From positions 60,363 through 73,262 of the forward strand of contig NW_003156258.1 in assembly GCF_000003605.2 (NCBI RefSeq): 12,900 nucleotides of DNA, read 5' to 3'. Below are positions 8,471-12,900 of the stretch, piece by piece. The DNA is from Saccoglossus kowalevskii. Its lineage: Eukaryota > Hemichordata > Enteropneusta > Harrimaniidae. Under the pieces are notes generated by a model. That model had not been told where the DNA came from and ran no database searches. It saw nothing but the letters and a program-made list of their open reading frames with translations. A program made the translations under genes and the position numbers. Position 1 is the first letter of the stretch. The number at the start of each line of letters is the position of its first letter.

Positions 8471-9530
8471 AGGAAATAACTTTAATAATTTTTAATGTCT
8501 ATTTTTATGTTTTCAAAATATGTTGTTCATTTTTACATTTAGCTAGCCAAACCATTACAATGCAAAAATTTAACAAAAATCACTGACAATGTATTGTTCA
8601 TATATACCACATCTCCAATTTCAAAAAAAAAGGTTAAAGAATGTGATGAGTTCTCGCTGAGTAGTACTCATTTCAAAGGTCATTTTGATGTCAGAATTAA
8701 AACATACTAATTTGCATATTGATAGATGAATAAGGGGGTTAATAATTGCTACACTGCTTATTTAAATGATCAGAAATCTTCTGTGACAAATGTCATGATA
8801 TCTAGTGAAAAGTAGCTGACTGGTAAACATATACAAATTGTCTAAATTATGTCATACAAGACCCTGATTTATTAATCATAAAAATACATGCAAATAATCA
8901 TAACAATGTTGGATATTAATAGGGATTTCAGTCACTTGGTCAACGACATCGGAAGAAGTGGGTGTGGGCAGCTACCCTTTGGCAAAACGGCAATAAAAAC
9001 AAAAGTTTAACGACAATTTTTGTATTGACTTACATGTTTCTAGCATATCTATCACTCATAATTTGAAAAAATATATATTTTAATAGTCCAAAATAGTCAA
9101 AAATCTAGATATGGCAGTTCAAGTTCAGCTCCAATTAAATAATTAGTGCTTATTTATCCAAAATGGTGCCGTTGTCTTTACTATTCAGTAGTGCTTTGTT
9201 GTGTCATCCTTTGTCCAAAATTAAGAGATGCTAATTGAAGCTACAAAGTACCATATCTTGAGAACGATTACCCTAATTTTCATCAAATAAAGTGCATTGT
9301 ATTGCTCTAGTAGAGATCTATCCACTGCCACCATGTAAACTACACTATGGTATGTGTATAAATTTCCTCTGAAATCCCTAATATTAACAATGTTTTAAGT
9401 ATGTTCAATAAAGTTCTAAAATTTTCTTAGAATAATTAGATGTAACTATGGATTCTATAAAATATAAAAAGTTCAAATAGATTAAAATTGATGTGGCAAA
9501 AAAACTCTACTACATTCATAACGTTATTTT
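8471..9530. other. Intronic AT-rich sequence, nothing recognised
   Basis: About 1 kb without a recognisable gene, tandem structure or match to families A-D. A short more GC-balanced part (about 8930-8995, TCGGAAGAAGTGGGTGTGGG) stands out only in composition. Confidence 0.5.
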
Positions 9531-9600
9531 CATAAAATCAATAAATCTGGCAGAGGTCCACCCAAGGTAAAATAACAGGGCAAGAAGTAACAGGACAAAT
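9531..9600 (+). repeat. Family B fragment
   Basis: AATAAATCTGGCAGAGGTCC followed by ACCCAAGGTA matches the B anchor and the variant seen at 7136. The copy is truncated after about 60 bp. Confidence 0.6.
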
Positions 9601-9815
9601 AAAAAATATAAATTTTTTAAAACAAGCCATGCATGGCACAGTACCAGTTAGTTATCGAATTTAAGATATATAGTTTTGTTTATAGTGATATAGCTGAAAT
9701 ATAAACATGTCAGGAATATGATTATGATGATTGTTTAACATTAAAATGATTGACATTTGTATCTGATCATCAGACGAGTACTTGTCCATATTGAGAGATA
9801 TTGCTCTGGAACAGC

Positions 9816-10481
9816 ATTCAAAATCAGCCATTTTGAATAAATGTATGTATATGTATAATGAATGCATAAAATTTGAATATAATCAGTCAAAGCATGTCAG
9901 AGTTATGGCTCTAGAAGCCCATTCATTAAAACAAAATTGCCACCAGTCAACCTTTTTGATTCCGATCTGAAAAATAAAATGATGTGCACCAGGAACCCGT
10001 AATGTCTAATGTATGTACCAAGTTTAAACAAAATCCATCCATAAATACCAGAAATGCTCGATATTTGATAATTTTTTAGCACAAAAATGGCCACTATTCG
10101 GCCATTTCTAATAGGATCGTCGAACCAATATATCTGTATATCTATGACATGATGTATAATGAATATTTAAAATTTGAACATAATCAGTCAAAGCAAGTCA
10201 GAGATATGACACTAGAACCACATTCATTAAAACAAATGGCCACCAGTCGGCTATTTTGAATCTTATCTGAAAAACAAAATTATTTGCATCAAGGTCCCAT
10301 AATGTCTAATGTATATACCAAGTTTGAACTAAATCCGTCTGCAAACAGCCGTGAAATGCTTGATTTTGATGATTTTTAGCAGAACGTGAAATAAATTGAT
10401 GTGCATATGTATAATATCATGTATGATGTATGTGTGAAGTTGGATTGTGATTGGTCCAGGCATGTCTAAAATACAGGTCCG
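9816..10481 (+). repeat. Family D: two 300-bp units
   Basis: TGTATAATGAAT occurs at 9852 and 10153, and the accaagttt phrase ends at the same offset near 10021 and 10321, giving a period of 300-301 bp. Shared blocks include AATCAGTCAAAGCA, CATTCATTAAAACAAA, GCCACCAGTC, ATAATGTCTAATGTAT and GAAATGCT. The second unit leads into GTCCGGACACACACACGCA, the same kind of CA-rich end that closes family C. No coding capacity. Confidence 0.9.
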
Positions 10482-10521
10482 GACACACACACGCATGCAC
10501 ACACGCACACACGGACGCACA
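10482..10521. repeat. (AC)n-rich microsatellite at the end of family D
   Basis: An interrupted ACACAC run broken by GC and GGACG steps; probably the terminal simple sequence of the family D element. Confidence 0.9.
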
Positions 10522-10619
10522 GAGATCAAAACATAAAATCAAAGAAAGCTTAGAAAGAACTTCTGTGTGCTGAGAGTATTGAAGACACATTAAAAATTAA
10601 TCAAAAATTACTTGTACTT

Positions 10620-12075
10620 GAGATATTGATGGAATAGATGAAAACTAATTAATAATATGTAAATCAGGTAACTGATATGAACAGATTTGAGTGTAAACCT
10701 AAAAAGGCCTGTGTAATGTAATATCTACGTACCAAGTTTCATTGAAAAGTGATTAGAATAATATGAACAAATTTGAACCCAAAATTAATCGGGCCTGTCT
10801 ATTGTTCTAGAGCATTTATTTACCAAATTTTATTTAAATGTGATGATCAGTAATTGAGATATCAGTGTTAATTAATTATTTTAATTAGGTGATTAATAAG
10901 CACAAATATTTACCAAAAACTAATTGGGTCACTGCATAGTCCTAGGTTCATTGAAATGTGATGATGAATACTCTATAAAAGTTTCATTAAAATCCAATTA
11001 GTGGTTCTTTATATACTAGTATCAGTGGAACATTCATGGATAAAATTAACTAATTATGCAAATTAGGTAATTAATATACACAATTATTTACCCTAAAACT
11101 AATCAGGTCTCTGCATAGTCTTAGAGGATCTATGTAGCAAGTCTCATTGAAATATGATGATCAGTACTTAAGTTATCAGACGAAAAACAGAAAATAAACT
11201 AATTATGCTAATAAGGTGATTAATATGCACAAATATTCACCCCAAAACTAATCAGGTCTCTGCACATTCCTTAAGTAACTATGTACCAAGTTTCATTGTA
11301 ATGTGATGATTACTACTTAAAATATCAAAAGCTGAAAATTAATTAATTACGCAAATTAAGTAATTAATATGTACTGATATTACACTAAAAACTATCAGGT
11401 CTGTGCAGTGTCCTATGACATTTATGTACCAAGTTTTATTGAAATGTGATGATTACTACTTGAAATATCAAAAGCTGAAAATTAACTAATTATGCAAATT
11501 AGGTAATTAATATGTACTGATATTACACTAAAAACTATCAGGTCTGTGCAGTGTCCTATGACATCTATGTACCAGTTTTATTGAAATGTGATGATTACTA
11601 CTTGAAATATCGAAAGCTGAAAATTAATTAATTATGCAAATTAGGTAAGTAATATGTACTGATATTACCCTAAAAACTATCAGGTCTGTGCAGTGTCCTA
11701 TGATATCTATATACCAAGTTTTATTAAAATGTGATGATTAGTACTCGAGATATCAGTGGAAAAGCCAAAAATTTATTAATCATTATGCAAATTAGGTAAT
11801 TATTATTGCACAGATTTTTAGCCAAAACTAATCAAATCTGCGCATTAGTTCAGAGCATCTACGTGCCAAGTTTCATCAAAATCCAATGAGTGGTTCTTTA
11901 GATATCAGAGGAACAGTCATGGAACAGCAAAAAAGCAGCTAATTATCATGCAAATTTAGGTAATTAATATGCAAGGATTTTTACCAAAACCTAATCAAAT
12001 TGCGGATTGGCCCAGAGCATCTGTGCACCAAGTTTCATCAAAAATCAATGTATGGTTCTTGAGATATCAGTTGAA
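10620..12075 (+). repeat. Tandem array of family C, nine units of 142-220 bp
   Basis: The anchor CAAATTAGGTAATTAATAT or a variant occurs with AATTAGG-equivalents at 10663, 10883, 11061, 11210, 11354, 11497, 11639, 11790 and 11953. Periods are 220, 178, 149, 144, 143, 142, 151 and 163 bp. Each unit continues with AAAACTAATCAGGTCTCTGC or AACTATCAGGTCTGTGC, a TATGTACCAAGTTTCATTGA segment, AATGTGATGATTA and an AAATATCA-type block. The central units starting at 11354, 11497 and 11639 are nearly identical; outer units are much more diverged. It sits in the 5.85-kb kinase intron, close to the glycine-loop exon. Confidence 0.95.
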
Positions 12076-12109
12076 CAGACACACACACAGACACACACAC
12101 AGACACACT
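12075..12109. repeat. CAGACACACA-type microsatellite at the end of family C
   Basis: Runs of ACACAC separated by CAG at about 10-bp spacing. It follows directly on GAGATATCAGTTGAA of the last C unit, so it likely marks the element's 3' end. Confidence 0.9.
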
Positions 12110-12149
12110 AACTGCAAAGACTCCCTTTTTGTGCTTTGCACACATGAGT

Positions 12150-12325
12150 CAATTCGAGAATTAAAGTTATCATAACAAAATGAACAAATCTAGACACAGT
12201 CAACCCAAGGTATATATACCGAGTTATCAAAGCAAGTAGATTTGTGGCCAAAAAGAAGTCAAAAATGTAAAAAGTTGACAACAGTGGATAATATGATGAG
12301 CTGAGGTCAGCAGTAGAACTAATAA
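12150..12325 (+). repeat. Diverged family B copy near the glycine-loop exon
   Basis: AATTAAAGTTATCATAACAA precedes an anchor AACAAATCTAGACACAG at 12183. TTATCAAAGCAAGTAGATTT and AAAAAGAAGTCAAAAATGTA follow in the B order. It finishes with GATGAGCTGAGGTCAGCAGT, which corresponds to the AGCTC-type B end at 7280-7306. Confidence 0.75.
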
Positions 12326-12725
12326 CAGTACACAAATAGTACAGAAACCTATCTAAAGAAAACTTACTGGCCAACATCTGGACAATATTGAGTGAACTAT
12401 CTTAGAAAATTATACAACACAGATTTTTCTTCATCTAGATTCCAAAATCGTTAATGGTATATCTAATTTTGAAAAAGATCAAATGAAGACTGTTTGGTGT
12501 AATTTAACTGTAAGCGATAACAACATCAATAACAATGATGAGAGCAGATACTTTCCTCTAATATACCTTTCCTTTCATCAATGACTAAATCAAAATAATA
12601 AATTAATGTTGCAAACTAACAATAAGGCATGTTTATTTTGTACATTTGTACACACACAGACAGGGAAAAATCCATTTCATAAAACTGAAAATCACCAGAT
12701 GCAGAATATGTTGCATAATACTCAC
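12326..12725 (-). other. Proximal part of the large intron, no gene
   Basis: AT-rich intron sequence beginning (in transcript order) with donor GTGAGT at 12725-12720. It contains TAATATACCTTTCC at 12559-12572 beside an AACAAT/GATGA-rich stretch, the same arrangement as at 208-270. Confidence 0.6.
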
Positions 12726-12799
12726 AGCTTTCATTGCTAAAGTTTCCCCTGTGTCCATATTGATACAAGAATACACAGTAGTGCCACATTGCCCTTCAC
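12726..12799 (-). CDS. MAP3K4: MAP3K4-like kinase exon: glycine loop to ATP-binding lysine
   Basis: This internal exon encodes the start of a serine/threonine kinase domain. Seen: on the minus strand it reads (G)EGQCGTTVYSCINMDTGE followed by TLAMKA. That gives the glycine-rich loop (subdomain I) and the AMK lysine (subdomain II) that anchors ATP phosphates. The exon is 74 nt: two bases finishing a split Gly codon, then 24 codons. The acceptor is a T-rich tract ending ACAG at 12801-12800 and the donor is GTGAGT at 12725-12720. Known: MAP3K4 (MEKK4/MTK1) is a cytosolic MAP kinase kinase kinase that activates MKK3/6 and MKK4/7 upstream of p38 and JNK; its family loop reads GEGQ-x-G-x-VY. Odd: here the loop has two Thr codons (ACT ACT) between the third Gly and the Val, one residue longer than the usual GxGxxGxV. 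The remaining N-terminal part of the protein would lie beyond the right edge. Identity rests mainly on the two downstream exons. Confidence 0.85.
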
Positions 12800-12900
12800 C
12801 TGTATTAAGAAAAAAACCTCATACATATTATTCAGATGACATGACTTTTAACTAGTTCTAATTATTGTGTATATGATATCATTACAACATAAATATCACA

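Noticed and set aside
10329-10529. Arg/Cys/Val-rich minus-strand frame
   Set aside because: Produced by the AC-rich microsatellite at 10482-10521 read from the opposite strand.
1-12900. tRNA or rRNA genes, or a bacterial-style operon
   Set aside because: No T-arm or B-box-like GGTTCRANTCC was seen, and gene structure is spliced; nothing supports these classes.

Overview
This is animal (metazoan) nuclear DNA, AT-rich and mostly intronic. The only host gene I can support lies on the minus strand. Three exons with proper GT-AG splice sites encode consecutive pieces of the N-terminal half of a protein kinase domain that best matches the MAP3K4 (MEKK4/MTK1) family. Read in transcript order they are 12799-12726 (glycine loop to the ATP-binding lysine), 6876-6760 (helix C to beta-5) and 5662-5503 (hinge to the HRDIK catalytic loop). 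Together they give 116 whole codons in a continuous frame. The introns between them are about 5.85 kb and 1.10 kb. The next exon (activation loop and DFG) is not visible, so positions 1-5502 are read as one further, incomplete intron. A multi-kilobase-intron MAP3K4, a CR1/L2-like LINE and abundant short dispersed repeats suggest an invertebrate, probably marine; I cannot name the species.

Region by region: 1-640 has an ACG-rich microsatellite and a dispersed-repeat fragment. 640-1737 is a broken CR1/L2-like non-LTR reverse transcriptase on the plus strand, antisense to the kinase gene, followed by A-rich and TATTG tracts. 2400-3163 looks low-copy, with one cryptic exon-like spot. 3164-3208 resembles a retroelement tail. 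3359-3486 is a strict 32-bp minisatellite. 3533-3882 is a 140-bp-period repeat (family A) ending in a hairpin. 3883-4800 is a tandem array of a roughly 150-160 bp unit (family B), with more B fragments near 5105, 5241, 6984, 7136, 8320, 9541 and 12183. 9816-10520 holds two 300-bp units (family D). 10620-12075 is a nine-unit array of another 142-220 bp unit (family C), ending in a CA-type microsatellite.

The window has one functional story, a stress MAP kinase kinase kinase gene split by large repeat-filled introns. The most interesting points are an apparent one-codon duplication in the kinase glycine loop, three unrelated tandem families with near-nucleosomal unit lengths, a short palindromic GGCCATTTTGAAT-type motif recurring in different repeat families, and a single orientation for every recognised repeat copy relative to the host gene. 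I see no bacterial operon, CRISPR array, tRNA or rRNA gene.
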